NCBI GenBank assembly: GCA_023390245.1
Contig: JAEWDF010000120.1
Location: 1 to 64,000, forward strand
DNA from: Pseudomonadota bacterium
GTDB lineage: Bacteria > Pseudomonadota > Alphaproteobacteria > Caulobacterales > Caulobacteraceae
Direction: 5' to 3'
Length of the DNA: 64,000 nucleotides
The stretch's first letter is position 1. Each line of letters opens with the position of its first letter. A program made the position numbers and the translations under genes. The notes under the pieces were generated by a model that was not told the DNA's origin, made no database searches, and saw only the letters and a list, made by a program, of their open reading frames with translations. Below are positions 50,077 to 59,432 of this stretch, piece by piece.

Positions 50077-51147
50077 ATGAGCCTGATCCATCCTTCCCCG
50101 AGCCTGGCGTCGCTGGACGAGCGGGCGCGCGACATCTTCCGCCGCATCGTCGAATCCTATCTGGAGACCGGCGAACCGGTGGGGTCCAGAACCCTGGCCA
50201 TGACGGGGGTGTCCCTGTCCTCGGCCTCCATCCGCAACACCATGCAGGACCTCATGGGCGCGGGCCTGATCGCCTCGCCGCACACGTCCGCCGGCCGCAT
50301 CCCCACCCACGTCGGCCTGCGGCTGTTCGTCGACGGCCTGCTGGAGGTCGGCGACCTCACCGGCGAGGAGCGGCGCGAGATCGACGCGCGACTGGCGGGG
50401 CGCGGACGCGGCTTCGAGGCGGCGCTGGAGGAAGCGACCAACCTGCTCAGCGGGCTGGCCGGCGGCGCGGGCGTGGTCTCCAGCCCCGTCCGCGCGGCCG
50501 GCGTGCGGCATGTGGAATTCGTGGCCCTGGGCCACGACCAGGCCCTGGCCGTCATCGTCGCCGACGACGGGACGGTGGAGAACCGGATCATGCCCCTGGC
50601 GCGCGGGGTCACGCCCTCGACGCTCCAGGAGGCGTCGAACTTCCTGAACGCCCGACTGCGCGGCCGTCCCTTCGCCGACGCCCGCCACGAGATGCAGGCC
50701 GAGATCGAGACCGCCAGGAAGGAACTGGACGCCGCCGCCGCCCGCCTGGTCGAGGACGGCCTGGCCGCCTGGTCCGGCGGGGCCGAGCGCGAACGCGCCC
50801 TGATCGTGCGCGGCCGGGCCAACCTGCTGCAGGACGCCGACGGGCTGGAGGACCTGGAGCGGGTCCGCGTCCTGTTCGACGACCTGGAGCAGAAGGAACA
50901 GCTGCTCGGCCTGCTGGACGGCGTCGATTCGGCGCAGGGCGTGCGAATCTTCATCGGCGCCGAAACGCGGCTTTTCTCGCTTTCGGGTTCCGCCGTGATC
51001 GCGGCGCCCTATATGAGCGGCCGGCAGCGGGTGCTGGGCGCCATCGGCGTCATCGGGCCCGCGCGGTTGAACTACGCCCGAGTCATCCCGTTGGTGGACT
51101 ACACCGCCCGGGTGCTGGGCCGGATGCTGGACGGAAACGACACGTGA
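50077..51147 (+). CDS. hrcA: Heat-inducible transcription repressor HrcA
   Basis: The ATG at 50077 gives 356 residues. The N-terminal winged helix is [29 protein letters not shown] followed by [28 protein letters not shown], the HrcA signature. A central GAF-like dimerisation region and a C-terminal [13 protein letters not shown] segment ([23 protein letters not shown]) follow. HrcA represses groESL through CIRCE operators elsewhere in the genome. It is coupled to grpE by a 4-base overlap. Confidence 0.96.
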   Translation: MSLIHPSPSLASLDERARDIFRRIVESYLETGEPVGSRTLAMTGVSLSSASIRNTMQDLMGAGLIASPHTSAGRIPTHVGLRLFVDGLLEVGDLTGEERREIDARLAGRGRGFEAALEEATNLLSGLAGGAGVVSSPVRAAGVRHVEFVALGHDQALAVIVADDGTVENRIMPLARGVTPSTLQEASNFLNARLRGRPFADARHEMQAEIETARKELDAAAARLVEDGLAAWSGGAERERALIVRGRANLLQDADGLEDLERVRVLFDDLEQKEQLLGLLDGVDSAQGVRIFIGAETRLFSLSGSAVIAAPYMSGRQRVLGAIGVIGPARLNYARVIPLVDYTARVLGRMLDGNDT

Positions 51148-51785
51148 GCGACAAGCCCTTCGACGACGACAAAATCTCCGAGCTGGACGCCGACGAGGCC
51201 GAGGCCAACGCCGAGCACGGCCTGGACGCCGACCCGGCCGACAACCTGGCGCCGCTGGACGCCGTGATCGCCGAGCGCGACGACTGGAAGGACCGCGCCC
51301 TGCGGCTGGCGGCGGAGATGGAGAACCTGAAGCGCCGCGCCGAGACGCAGCAGAACGACGCCCGCGCCTTCGCCATCCAGCGCTTCGCCAAGGATCTGCT
51401 GGGCGTCGCCGACAATCTGGAGCGCGCCCTGGGCGCCGCACCCAAGGACGCCGAGGGTCCCGCAGCGGGCCTGATCGCCGGCCTGGAGCTGACCCAGAAG
51501 TCGCTTCTGCAGGCCTTCGAGGGCAACGGGCTGAAGCGCGTCGCGCCCGCGCCCGGCGAAGCCTTCAACCCGCACCTGCACCAGGCGATGATGGAGCAAC
51601 CCTCCGATTCGGTGCCGGGCGGGGCCGTGATCCAGACCCTGCAGGCCGGCTATGAACTGTTCGGCCGCACCGTGCGCGCCGCCATGGTCGTGGTCGCGGC
51701 CAAGGGATCGGGCGCGCGCCCGGGCGACAATCCCTACGCCGCCGCCCCGACCGTCGACGGCCGGACCTTCGACGGCAAGGCCTGA
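51144..51785 (+). CDS. grpE: Nucleotide exchange factor GrpE
   Basis: From the GTG at 51144 the protein has 213 residues. An acidic N-terminus ([21 protein letters not shown]) precedes a long helix ([23 protein letters not shown]) and the DnaK-binding beta domain [14 protein letters not shown], ending in [21 protein letters not shown]. GrpE releases ADP from DnaK. The Pro/Ala tail after residue 190 is slightly longer than usual. It is cotranscribed with hrcA. Confidence 0.96.
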   Translation: MSDKPFDDDKISELDADEAEANAEHGLDADPADNLAPLDAVIAERDDWKDRALRLAAEMENLKRRAETQQNDARAFAIQRFAKDLLGVADNLERALGAAPKDAEGPAAGLIAGLELTQKSLLQAFEGNGLKRVAPAPGEAFNPHLHQAMMEQPSDSVPGGAVIQTLQAGYELFGRTVRAAMVVVAAKGSGARPGDNPYAAAPTVDGRTFDGKA

Positions 51786-51914
51786 GGCGGTATCGTTCGA
51801 CGCCGCTCCCGCCCCGGAACCGCCGGACACAGAATGTCACGCACTGTGTCCCGGCGGCGCTTGCGGATTGGGGCGGCAATGGGGCAAGGCTGGCCCGCGA
51901 CGCTGTGAGTTCCG

Positions 51915-52355
51915 ATGGATCCCGCCCTGTCTAACGTCCTGTCCAGCGCCGAGGTGCAGGCCTTCGCCTCGGGCTTCCCGGTCATGGTGACCCACCTGAT
52001 CGTGACCCTGCTGCTGCTCGCGGCGGGGGCGACGATCTACGCCCTGCTGACGCCGTGGAAGGAGATCGCCCTGATCCGGGAGGGCAATCCGGCCGCCGCC
52101 GTGGCCTTCGCCGGGGTGCTGCTGGGCCTGGCCATTCCCCTGGCCGTGTCGCTGTCGGCCTCGACCTCGGTGCGGGACATCGCCATCTGGGGCGTGGCCA
52201 CCCTGGTGCTGCAGCTCCTGGCCTTCCGCATCGTCGACCTGATGCTGACCGGCCTGCCCCAACGCATCCGGGAGGGCGAGGTGGCGGCGGCGGTGGTGCT
52301 GGTCGGCGCCAAGCTGGCCACGGCGGTGATCCTGTCGGCCGCCCTGTCGGGCTGA
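51915..52355 (+). CDS. DUF350 membrane protein
   Basis: A 146-residue protein with four membrane helices in two repeats: MVTHLIVTLLLLAAGATIYALL, AAAVAFAGVLLGLAIPLAVSLS, IAIWGVATLVLQLLAFRIVDLML and AAVVLVGAKLATAVILSAALSG. The motif EIALIREGNPAAAVAFAG marks the DUF350 family. Function unknown. The next gene, a trypsin-like protease, starts 4 bases after its stop. Confidence 0.85.
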   Translation: MDPALSNVLSSAEVQAFASGFPVMVTHLIVTLLLLAAGATIYALLTPWKEIALIREGNPAAAVAFAGVLLGLAIPLAVSLSASTSVRDIAIWGVATLVLQLLAFRIVDLMLTGLPQRIREGEVAAAVVLVGAKLATAVILSAALSG

Positions 52356-52359
52356 GCCG

Positions 52360-53190
52360 ATGCGGTTCCCCAAGCTGCCCGACTGGCTGATCTACACGGC
52401 CGTGTTCGGCGTGATCCTGACGGTGTCGCTGAACCGGCGCGAGAATGCCGACGCCCCGCCGGCGCCCCCGCCGCCCGACGAGACGGAGGGGGCCCTTCTG
52501 GGTCCGGTCACGCCCTTCGATTCCGTGGTCACGGTGGACGCGCCGTCGACGCCGTTCCAGCCCACCTCGGGAACCGCCTTCTCCATCGCCGGGGACGGGC
52601 GCTGGGTCACCGCCCGCCACGTTGTCGAGGGCTGCCGCCGGCCCGCCCTGGTCGTCGGCGGAGGCCGGGCCGTGGCGGCCGACGTGCGCCTTGCGCCGCG
52701 CGCCGACGTCGCCGTTCTGCTGACCGAGGGAGGGCCGCCGGCCCTGCCGCTGGCGGCGGATGTGACGCTGCGCAAGAACCAGCGCGCCTTCCATCCCGGC
52801 TTCCCGCAGGGACGGGCGGGCGAGGTGACGACCCGCCTGCTGGGACGCGAGACGCTGAAGGTGACCGGGCGCGGCGCCCATGAGGAGCCGGTTCTGGCCT
52901 GGGCCACGGTCGGGCGCACCGACGGTCTGGACGGCACGCTGGCGGGCCTGTCGGGGGCGCCGGCGTTGGACCGGCGCGGCCGAGTCATCGGCGTGACCCT
53001 GGCCGAGGAGCCCCGGCGCGGCCGCATCTACACCACCGCCCCGGAATCCTTCGGTCCCGCCGTGCGCGGCCAGCAGCCGGCCGACGAGGCGGCCCTGGCC
53101 GAGCCGATCACGATCGACAACTACGGAAGGGTGGCCGACGACCTGCGCCGCGCGTTGCGCGTGGCCCAGGTCGTCTGTCTGCCGGCCTGA
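52360..53190 (+). CDS. Membrane-anchored trypsin-like serine protease
   Basis: One N-terminal helix (LIYTAVFGVILTVSL) anchors a 276-residue chymotrypsin-fold protein, with a Pro-rich linker outside the membrane. The triad is His87 (VTARHVVEGC), Asp116 (PRADVAVLL) and Ser198 (LAGLSGAPALDRRG). The nucleophile motif is GLSGAP rather than GNSGGP. Two Cys near the start and end (EGCRR and VVCLPA) could form a disulfide. It overlaps no gene and is joined to DUF350. Role unknown; periplasmic proteolysis is likely. Confidence 0.8.
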   Translation: MRFPKLPDWLIYTAVFGVILTVSLNRRENADAPPAPPPPDETEGALLGPVTPFDSVVTVDAPSTPFQPTSGTAFSIAGDGRWVTARHVVEGCRRPALVVGGGRAVAADVRLAPRADVAVLLTEGGPPALPLAADVTLRKNQRAFHPGFPQGRAGEVTTRLLGRETLKVTGRGAHEEPVLAWATVGRTDGLDGTLAGLSGAPALDRRGRVIGVTLAEEPRRGRIYTTAPESFGPAVRGQQPADEAALAEPITIDNYGRVADDLRRALRVAQVVCLPA

Positions 53191-53193
53191 TCC

Positions 53194-56061
53194 CTACTTC
53201 AGGGCGGCCTTGTTCAGGTCCAGGTCGGTCAGCGGAACGACCTCGACGTTCGGATGGGCGGCCTTCAGGTCGTCCAGGAACATCGAGGCGTCGCCCACCA
53301 CCACCACGCTGGCCCGGTCGGCCGGCAGATGCTCGGCGAAGGCGGCCTGGATCTGCTCGGGCGTCACCGCCCGCACGCGGCCGGCGTAGGCGGCCAGTTC
53401 GCTGAGCGGCAGGTCGTAGAGCGCCAGGTTGGCGACCAGGGCGCCCAGGCCGTCCACCGTTTCCAGGGACCGCCCGAAGCCGCCGACCAGAGTGGACCGG
53501 CGCGGCGCCAGCTCCACCTCATCGGCCGGCGCGGCGGCCATGGCGCCGAGTTGCTCCAGCATCAGGTCCACCACCTCGTCGGCGGTCTCGTTCTTGGTCT
53601 GGGTCGAGGCGGTGAAGACGCCGGCGTCGGCCCGCGCGCCCAGCGAGGAGCCGGCGCCGTAGCTCAGGCCGCGCTTGATGCGGATTTCCTGGTTCAGGCG
53701 CGAGGAGAAGCCGCCGCCCAGCAGGCTGTTGCCGACGGTCAGCGGGAAGTAGGCGTCGTCGGCGCGGGCGACGCCGCGCGCCGCCGTCACCACCGCCGCC
53801 TGGCCGGCGCCGGGCTGGTCGATCACCACGATGCGCGGCGGCAGGGCCGCGCCTGCGGGATTCGCACTCGCCGCCGGCGCGGCGCCGGCGGGATTCCAGG
53901 CGCCGAACGTCTGGTCAGCCAGGGCGCGCGCGGCTTCCGGCGTGATGTCCCCGGAGAAGACCAGGGTCGCGTCGGACGGACGATAGCGGGCGGCGTGAAA
54001 GGCGCTCACGTCGGCCTGGGTGATGACCGGGACCGTCTCCAGCGTGCCGGCGGCCGGCGAGCCATAGGGCGCGTCGCCATAGACCACCCGGCCGACGGCC
54101 TGGGCGGCGATCGAGCCCGGCTGGCTGAGCGCGACGCGCAGTCCGTCCAGGCTCTGGGCGCGCTGGCGCTCCAGTTCCTCGGCGGCGAAGGCCGGGTTCC
54201 GCACCAGGTCCGCCATCAGCGCCACCGCCTGCGGGAAGGCGTTGGCGGGCGCATTGACGTAGACGTTGGAGAAATCGACCCCGGCCGAGGCGCCGATGTC
54301 CGCGCCCAGCCGCTCGATCTCGGTGGCGATCTCGGGAGCCGACTTGGCGGCCGTGCCCTGGGTCAGCAGGGCGGCGGTCAGCGCCGCCGTCCCCGCCTTG
54401 CCGGCCGGATCGTCCGACGTGCCCGCGTCGAAGTTCAGGCGGGCCGAGACCAGCGGCAGGCCCTCGGTCGGCGCGACCAGCACCCGCAGGCCGTTGGCCA
54501 GGCGGAAGTCGGCCACCGCCGGGGTCGCCGGCGCGACCTCCGCGCCCGGTTCCGGCAGGCGCGCACGCCGGGCTTCGGGCAGCAGGACGACTTCCGGGCC
54601 GGCCGGCGCGAGGTCGGCGACCTTGACCGGCGCATCGACGTTCATCTTCTGCACCGAGGTCGCATTGGCGTCGTCGGCGGCAAGGTAGCGGATCACCGAG
54701 GCGCGCTGGTCGGTCAGGTAGCGGCGGGCGACACGCTGCACGTCGGCGGCGGTGACCGCCTGGATCTGGGCGATCTCGCGGTCCGCGGCCGCGGCGTCGC
54801 CGGTGTTGATCAGGGCGAAGCCCAGGGCCACGGCGCGGTCGTCCACCGTCTCGCGGCTGCGCAGGGCGTTGGCGACCAGTTCGTTCTTGGCCTCCTCCAG
54901 TTCCGCCTCGGTGACCGGCTGGTCACGCAGGCGAGCGATCTCCTCGCGCAGGGCGGCGATCCCCTCGTCCGGCGCGTGGCCGTCGGCCATGATGGCGTAG
55001 GCGGTCAGGTTGCCGGCCTGCTGGGCGAAGTCGGGGTTGGAGCCGATCTGGGCCGCGATCTGCTTGTCATAGACCAGCGACCGGTACAGGCGGCTGCTCT
55101 CGCCGGTGGACAGCACGCCGTCCAGCACGGTCAGGGCGGCGCGGTCCTCGTCGGCGTATTTGACCGTCGGCCAGGCCAGGACCACCGCCGGGAGCGGCAC
55201 GTTCGGCGCATGGAAGGTCACGTCCTTGGGTCCCGCCGGCTCGGGCTCGGCCACGGTGTTGGCCGGGATCGGCGTCGACGGGTTCTTCAACGGTCCGAAA
55301 TACTGGTCGACCCATCGATCGAGCTGGGCCTGGTCGAAGTTGCCCGCAACGATCAGATAGGCGTTGTCCGGGCGGTAGTAGGTGGCGTGGAAGCGGCGTA
55401 CGTCGTCGATGGATGAGGCGTCCAGTTCCTCGATCGAGCCGATGCCGGGCCGGCGGTAGGGGCTTTCCTGATAGACGGTCTCCGGCACGAACAGGCCGAA
55501 CAGCCGGCCATAGGGGCTGGCCAGGATGCGCTGGCGGTACTCCTCCTTCACCACGTCGCGCTCGGAGACGAAGGTCGGCTCGTCCACCACCAGCGCGCCC
55601 ATGCGGTCGGCCTCGGCGAACAGCAGCCGCTGCAGGTGGTTGGCCGGCACGGTCTCGTAGTAGGCGGTGACGTCGTCGGCGGTGAAGGCGTTGTTCATGC
55701 CGCCGACGTCCTCGGTCAGGCGGTCGAACGTCTCCGGCGGCAGGTTCTTCGTCGCCTTGAACATCAGGTGTTCGAACAAGTGGGCGAAGCCCGAGCGGCC
55801 GGCCGGGTCGTCCTTGGACCCGACCTTGTACCAGACCTGCACCGTCACGTTCGAGGTGCCGGCGTCGCGCGCCGAATAGACCTCCAGCCCGTTGGTCAGC
55901 ACCCGCCGGGTGAAGCCCAGCGGCGGCACCTCCACGCCCTGCTGCGCGGGCGCGGTCGTCACGACGGCCGACGGCGGAGCAGCGCTCCCGGCGAAAGCGG
56001 GCAGAGCCAGCCCCAGCATCAGGGCCGAGGCGGCGACGGTGGCGGTCAGGCGGTTCTTCAT
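53194..56061 (-). CDS. M16-family zinc metallopeptidase (pitrilysin type)
   Basis: This 955-residue exported protein (signal ending AFAG, about residue 25) has two M16 halves. The N-terminal half has the inverted zinc motif HLFEH (94-98) in GFAHLFEHLMFKATKNLPPETF and the downstream Glu region, so it is the active one. The C-terminal half (from about 490, FRLANGLRVLVAPTEGLPLV) lacks HxxEH and is the structural partner. This is the normal arrangement for bacterial pitrilysin-like peptidases, which degrade peptides in the periplasm. Convergent with the serine protease gene. Confidence 0.93.
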   Translation of the reverse strand: MKNRLTATVAASALMLGLALPAFAGSAAPPSAVVTTAPAQQGVEVPPLGFTRRVLTNGLEVYSARDAGTSNVTVQVWYKVGSKDDPAGRSGFAHLFEHLMFKATKNLPPETFDRLTEDVGGMNNAFTADDVTAYYETVPANHLQRLLFAEADRMGALVVDEPTFVSERDVVKEEYRQRILASPYGRLFGLFVPETVYQESPYRRPGIGSIEELDASSIDDVRRFHATYYRPDNAYLIVAGNFDQAQLDRWVDQYFGPLKNPSTPIPANTVAEPEPAGPKDVTFHAPNVPLPAVVLAWPTVKYADEDRAALTVLDGVLSTGESSRLYRSLVYDKQIAAQIGSNPDFAQQAGNLTAYAIMADGHAPDEGIAALREEIARLRDQPVTEAELEEAKNELVANALRSRETVDDRAVALGFALINTGDAAAADREIAQIQAVTAADVQRVARRYLTDQRASVIRYLAADDANATSVQKMNVDAPVKVADLAPAGPEVVLLPEARRARLPEPGAEVAPATPAVADFRLANGLRVLVAPTEGLPLVSARLNFDAGTSDDPAGKAGTAALTAALLTQGTAAKSAPEIATEIERLGADIGASAGVDFSNVYVNAPANAFPQAVALMADLVRNPAFAAEELERQRAQSLDGLRVALSQPGSIAAQAVGRVVYGDAPYGSPAAGTLETVPVITQADVSAFHAARYRPSDATLVFSGDITPEAARALADQTFGAWNPAGAAPAASANPAGAALPPRIVVIDQPGAGQAAVVTAARGVARADDAYFPLTVGNSLLGGGFSSRLNQEIRIKRGLSYGAGSSLGARADAGVFTASTQTKNETADEVVDLMLEQLGAMAAAPADEVELAPRRSTLVGGFGRSLETVDGLGALVANLALYDLPLSELAAYAGRVRAVTPEQIQAAFAEHLPADRASVVVVGDASMFLDDLKAAHPNVEVVPLTDLDLNKAALK

Positions 56062-56145
56062 GCGGCTCTCCCAGCCCGGGACACGGGCGGGGCCGACCGT
56101 ATCAGCGATTGCCGGCCGCGCACCTTACGGAGCTGTAATGAAGCG

Positions 56146-57108
56146 TCAGCGCGCCGTGGCCTGGTCGATCAAGGCGCGGGCCTGGGCGATCGCCTCGGCC
56201 TCGCCGGTCTCGCCGTCGGCGACCTTCTCGGCCAGCTCCATCAGCGGCATGCCGGTGACGGAGCCGGTCTCGCCCTCCTCCCGCAGATGGACGCCGCCGT
56301 CTCGGGCGATGACCGCGTCCCACTGGTCGCGCACCGCCGCCCAGAAACCCTGGGTCTTGGCCCAGTAGTCGTCCCCGGCCTGGGGCGAATAGCCGGTCGA
56401 GCGGTCGTAGGTGTTGATCACGTCTTCCTGGACGATGGCGATCGGTTCGCCGCCGTTCCGGCCCGACATCTTCATATTGTCCTGGATGTGGGCCCAGCCG
56501 TCCGGCTTCAGGATGTGGCGGTTGGTCCCCAGGTAGCGGTCGTAGACCGGATTGCGCACCGCGTCGCGGCGCGCCAGCGGCCGCCAGGTCGCATCCGAGG
56601 TCCAGGCCGACAGGCCGTTGTCGTAGGTCCAGCGGCCGACGCCGCCGTAGCGGGGCGAGTCGTCGGTCTGCCAGACGGTCTGGGACCAGGCGCCCTGGCG
56701 CTGCTCGACCGGCACCGGCGCGAGGACCCACTGGTCCGGTCCGGCGTAGGTCAGGACGGTCTCGGGCTGGTAGGTCCAGTCCTGGCGCCAGTGCTTGACC
56801 ACCACCGTCTGGCCGCCGTGCTCCATGACCAGGATGTGCTGCAGGCTGATGCGGTCGCCCTTGTCGTAGACGACCCGCACGATCTCGCTGCCGCCTGACA
56901 GCTGTTCCTCCAGCGGATCGTAGTCGTCGCGGAAGCTGACGTTCTCGCGCATGTCGAAGTGGACGCGGTACTGGCCGGCCTGGGCCAGGATCGACTGGCG
57001 GTCGCGCTCGAAGACGCTGGCGGGGGCGGCGGCGGGGGCCGCCTGCCGGGCCAGGGCGGGGACGGGCGCCGCGACCAGCAGGGCGGCGGCGATCAGGAGG
57101 GCGCGCAT
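56146..57108 (-). CDS. DUF6607 family exported protein
   Basis: The ATG at 57108 with AAGGA before it gives 320 residues with a signal peptide (RALLIAAALLVAAPVPALA). The body contains YRVHFDMRENVSFRDDYDPLEEQ and a region LVMEHGGQTVVVKHWRQDWTYQPE, then RWTYDNGLSAWTSDATWRPL, matching the DUF6607 family. It is found beside TonB-dependent haem receptors. Function unknown, possibly in haem handling. It follows the receptor gene by 44 bases and shares its Fur-like box. Confidence 0.8.
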   Translation of the reverse strand: MRALLIAAALLVAAPVPALARQAAPAAAPASVFERDRQSILAQAGQYRVHFDMRENVSFRDDYDPLEEQLSGGSEIVRVVYDKGDRISLQHILVMEHGGQTVVVKHWRQDWTYQPETVLTYAGPDQWVLAPVPVEQRQGAWSQTVWQTDDSPRYGGVGRWTYDNGLSAWTSDATWRPLARRDAVRNPVYDRYLGTNRHILKPDGWAHIQDNMKMSGRNGGEPIAIVQEDVINTYDRSTGYSPQAGDDYWAKTQGFWAAVRDQWDAVIARDGGVHLREEGETGSVTGMPLMELAEKVADGETGEAEAIAQARALIDQATAR

Positions 57109-57152
57109 GGACGAATCCTTCATGCTATTGGGTCGCATTGTCGCCATCTTGA

Positions 57153-59351
57153 TCACAGTCGGAAGCTGAGCGAAACGCCGAAGTTCCGGCCCGGCTGGGT
57201 GAAGGCGTCCTTGATGGTCGAGGCGGCCGCCTGGCCCTGGACGTCGCTCCACCAGGCGTAGGTCTCGTCGAAGACGTTGAAGACCCCGGCGCGCAGCACC
57301 GCGTGGTCGGTCACGTTCCAGTAGGCGGTCAGATCCAGCAGGGTGAAGGAATCGCCCAGAGAGCAGGCGTCGGCGCACGGCAGGTTGTAGGTCGCCTGCG
57401 CCTTGCGCCCCGACCAGGTGACCACCGCCGAACCGCCCCAGGCGCCCGACGGCGCGGCGTAGTTCAGGCCCGCGACCAGCTTGACCGGGTCGACGCTGGG
57501 CAGTTCGGTGCGTTCGCCATCGGTGCGCTGGTCGCCTTCGGCGTAGGCGGCCGAGACAATGACGCCGAAGCCGTTGCCCCAGTCGATGTCGCCCCGCGCC
57601 TCCAGGCCCCGGATGCCGACCTCGGTCAGGTTGACGTACTGGAAGATCAGCGGGTCGACGCCCGGAACGCCCGTGCCCGACACCACCACCTGTTCGATGA
57701 AGTTGTCGTAGCCGGTGCTGAAGGCCGTCGCCTGGAAGCGCATCACGCCGCCCAGCGCCTCGATGTCTCGGAAACGCACGCCCGCCTCGATGCTGTCGCT
57801 GGTCTCGGGCGCCAGGTCCGGGTTCGGGATCGACTCATAGCCGTAGACCGGATTGGCGAAATAGTTGTTTACCTGCATCGGCGACGGGGCGCGGAAGCCC
57901 TCGGCGTAGTTGGCGAAGACGCCGAAGCGCGGATGCGGCCAGTAGACCACGCCCAGCTTGGGCGACACGTGGTCGCCGGTCTGGCCCTCGGTCGCGGCCG
58001 GGAACAGGGCGTCGGGCTGCGGGTCCAGATCGTACCAGTCGTAGCGTAGGGCTGGGATGATGCTCAGCGTCCCGCCCAGCAGCTCGATCTCGTCCTGCAC
58101 GAACAAGCCGGCCAGCTGATAGTCGGTGTTGGGGAAGGCGCGGGCCGGGAAGCTCTCTCCGACCGGCGGCGTCACGCCGTCGCGCACCCCTTCCTGGGTA
58201 GTCAGCGACCAGTCGCCGCCGAAGGTGACGCGATGCCGCACGGCGTCCCCGCCAAAGCTCTTCTGTCCCTGCGCGGCGACGCCTTTGACGGTGTTGTCGA
58301 AGGTGACGTTCCGCTCGCGATCGACCGCCGGCGTGCGGTCCTCATAGGTGTACTGCTCGGTCGTCGAATCCTGCCAGTAGGCGGCGATGGAGCCCTGGTC
58401 CAGGCCGGCGAAGTCGCGGAAGCGCCAATCCAGGCTGACGCGGTCACGTTGGGTCTCGTCGTGGGCGGTGACGGCCAGGACGGTCGGCGACAGGCTGCTC
58501 AGCGCCTCCCCGTCCATTTCCGAATCGAGATGGTCGTAAGTCAGCCGCACCGTGTGGTTCGGCGACGCCTCCCACACCAGCTTGGCGAGGACTGCGTTGG
58601 AGCCCAGGTCCTGCGGATTGGGCTGGGTGCGGGCCGATCCGGTCCCGCCGACCTCGCCCCTGTTCTCGGTCTCCCGGGAATCGCGACGGGTGTAGGCCAG
58701 AAGGCCCGACAGCGATCCGCCGCGCCCGGCCAGCGCCAGGCCTTCGGTCCAACCCTCGTCGGCCGAACTGTAGGCGGCACGGGCGCGGGCGCCGAAGTTG
58801 CGGCCTTCGTCGAGGAAGTCCGCCGGATCCTTGGTGGTGAAGGCGACCGCCCCGGCGACCCCGTCCGAGCCGTACAGCGCCGAGGCCGGGCCGCGCAGGA
58901 TCTCGACCGACTTGACCAGGTCCAGCTCGTTGTAGCCGCCGCGTCCGACCGCCTGGGCGCCGAAGGAGAAGCCCTGGGGCAGCCGCACGCCGTCGCTGAC
59001 GATCAGCACCCGGTCGCCGCCCATGCCCCGGATGGTGAAGCCGGAAGCGCCGTCGCGGCCCGCGCCCGTTCCCGCCAGGGTGAAGCGCGCGGGCGAGGTC
59101 GGCACGCTGACGCCCGGCTCGAACCGGATCAGGTCCTTGATGTCGGTCGCCAGCATGGCCTCGATCTGGGCGTCGGTGATGACGCTGACGGTCGCCGGCG
59201 TCTCGTCCACCCGCCGTTCCGACCGGGTGGCCAGGACCGTAACCGGATCGAGCTGAACGACCGTCTGGGGGTCCTCGGCCCAGGCCGGACCGGTGCAGGC
59301 CGCGCCGGCCAAGGCGGCGAAGGCGGCGGAAAGGAGAAGATGACGGCGCAT
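57153..59351 (-). CDS. TonB-dependent receptor (haemoglobin/haem type)
   Basis: A 732-residue outer-membrane receptor with a signal peptide ending PAWA. The TonB box region is VVQLDPVTVLATRSERRVDETPATVSV. The plug domain (about 50-160) contains GFTIRGMGGDRVLIVSDGVRLPQGFSFG and VEILRGPASALYGSDGVAGAVAF, typical of the haemoglobin/haem receptor family (TonB-hemlactrns type). The barrel ends in the C-terminal aromatic FGVSLSFRL. The downstream DUF6607 gene supports haem uptake; ligand not proven. Confidence 0.92.
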   Translation of the reverse strand: MRRHLLLSAAFAALAGAACTGPAWAEDPQTVVQLDPVTVLATRSERRVDETPATVSVITDAQIEAMLATDIKDLIRFEPGVSVPTSPARFTLAGTGAGRDGASGFTIRGMGGDRVLIVSDGVRLPQGFSFGAQAVGRGGYNELDLVKSVEILRGPASALYGSDGVAGAVAFTTKDPADFLDEGRNFGARARAAYSSADEGWTEGLALAGRGGSLSGLLAYTRRDSRETENRGEVGGTGSARTQPNPQDLGSNAVLAKLVWEASPNHTVRLTYDHLDSEMDGEALSSLSPTVLAVTAHDETQRDRVSLDWRFRDFAGLDQGSIAAYWQDSTTEQYTYEDRTPAVDRERNVTFDNTVKGVAAQGQKSFGGDAVRHRVTFGGDWSLTTQEGVRDGVTPPVGESFPARAFPNTDYQLAGLFVQDEIELLGGTLSIIPALRYDWYDLDPQPDALFPAATEGQTGDHVSPKLGVVYWPHPRFGVFANYAEGFRAPSPMQVNNYFANPVYGYESIPNPDLAPETSDSIEAGVRFRDIEALGGVMRFQATAFSTGYDNFIEQVVVSGTGVPGVDPLIFQYVNLTEVGIRGLEARGDIDWGNGFGVIVSAAYAEGDQRTDGERTELPSVDPVKLVAGLNYAAPSGAWGGSAVVTWSGRKAQATYNLPCADACSLGDSFTLLDLTAYWNVTDHAVLRAGVFNVFDETYAWWSDVQGQAAASTIKDAFTQPGRNFGVSLSFRL

Positions 59352-59389
59352 GAGGACGACCCCGCTTGAAAGACTGGGGAGGCCATAGT

Positions 59390-59408
59390 GCGAACGATTA
59401 TCAGAATC
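59390..59408 (-). promoter_or_regulatory. Fur-like box before the TonB receptor
   Basis: The minus-strand sequence GATTCTGATAATCGTTCGC matches 13 of 19 positions of the classic Fur box GATAATGATAATCATTATC. It lies about 40 bases upstream of the receptor ATG, where iron-dependent repression would be expected. Confidence 0.5.
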
Positions 59409-59432
59409 AACCGCAGAGATGAGACATGCGGC

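Noticed and set aside
53254..55416. 720-residue plus-strand frame opposite the M16 peptidase
   Set aside because: GC-codon shadow; the minus-strand gene has a signal peptide and zinc motif, the plus frame none.
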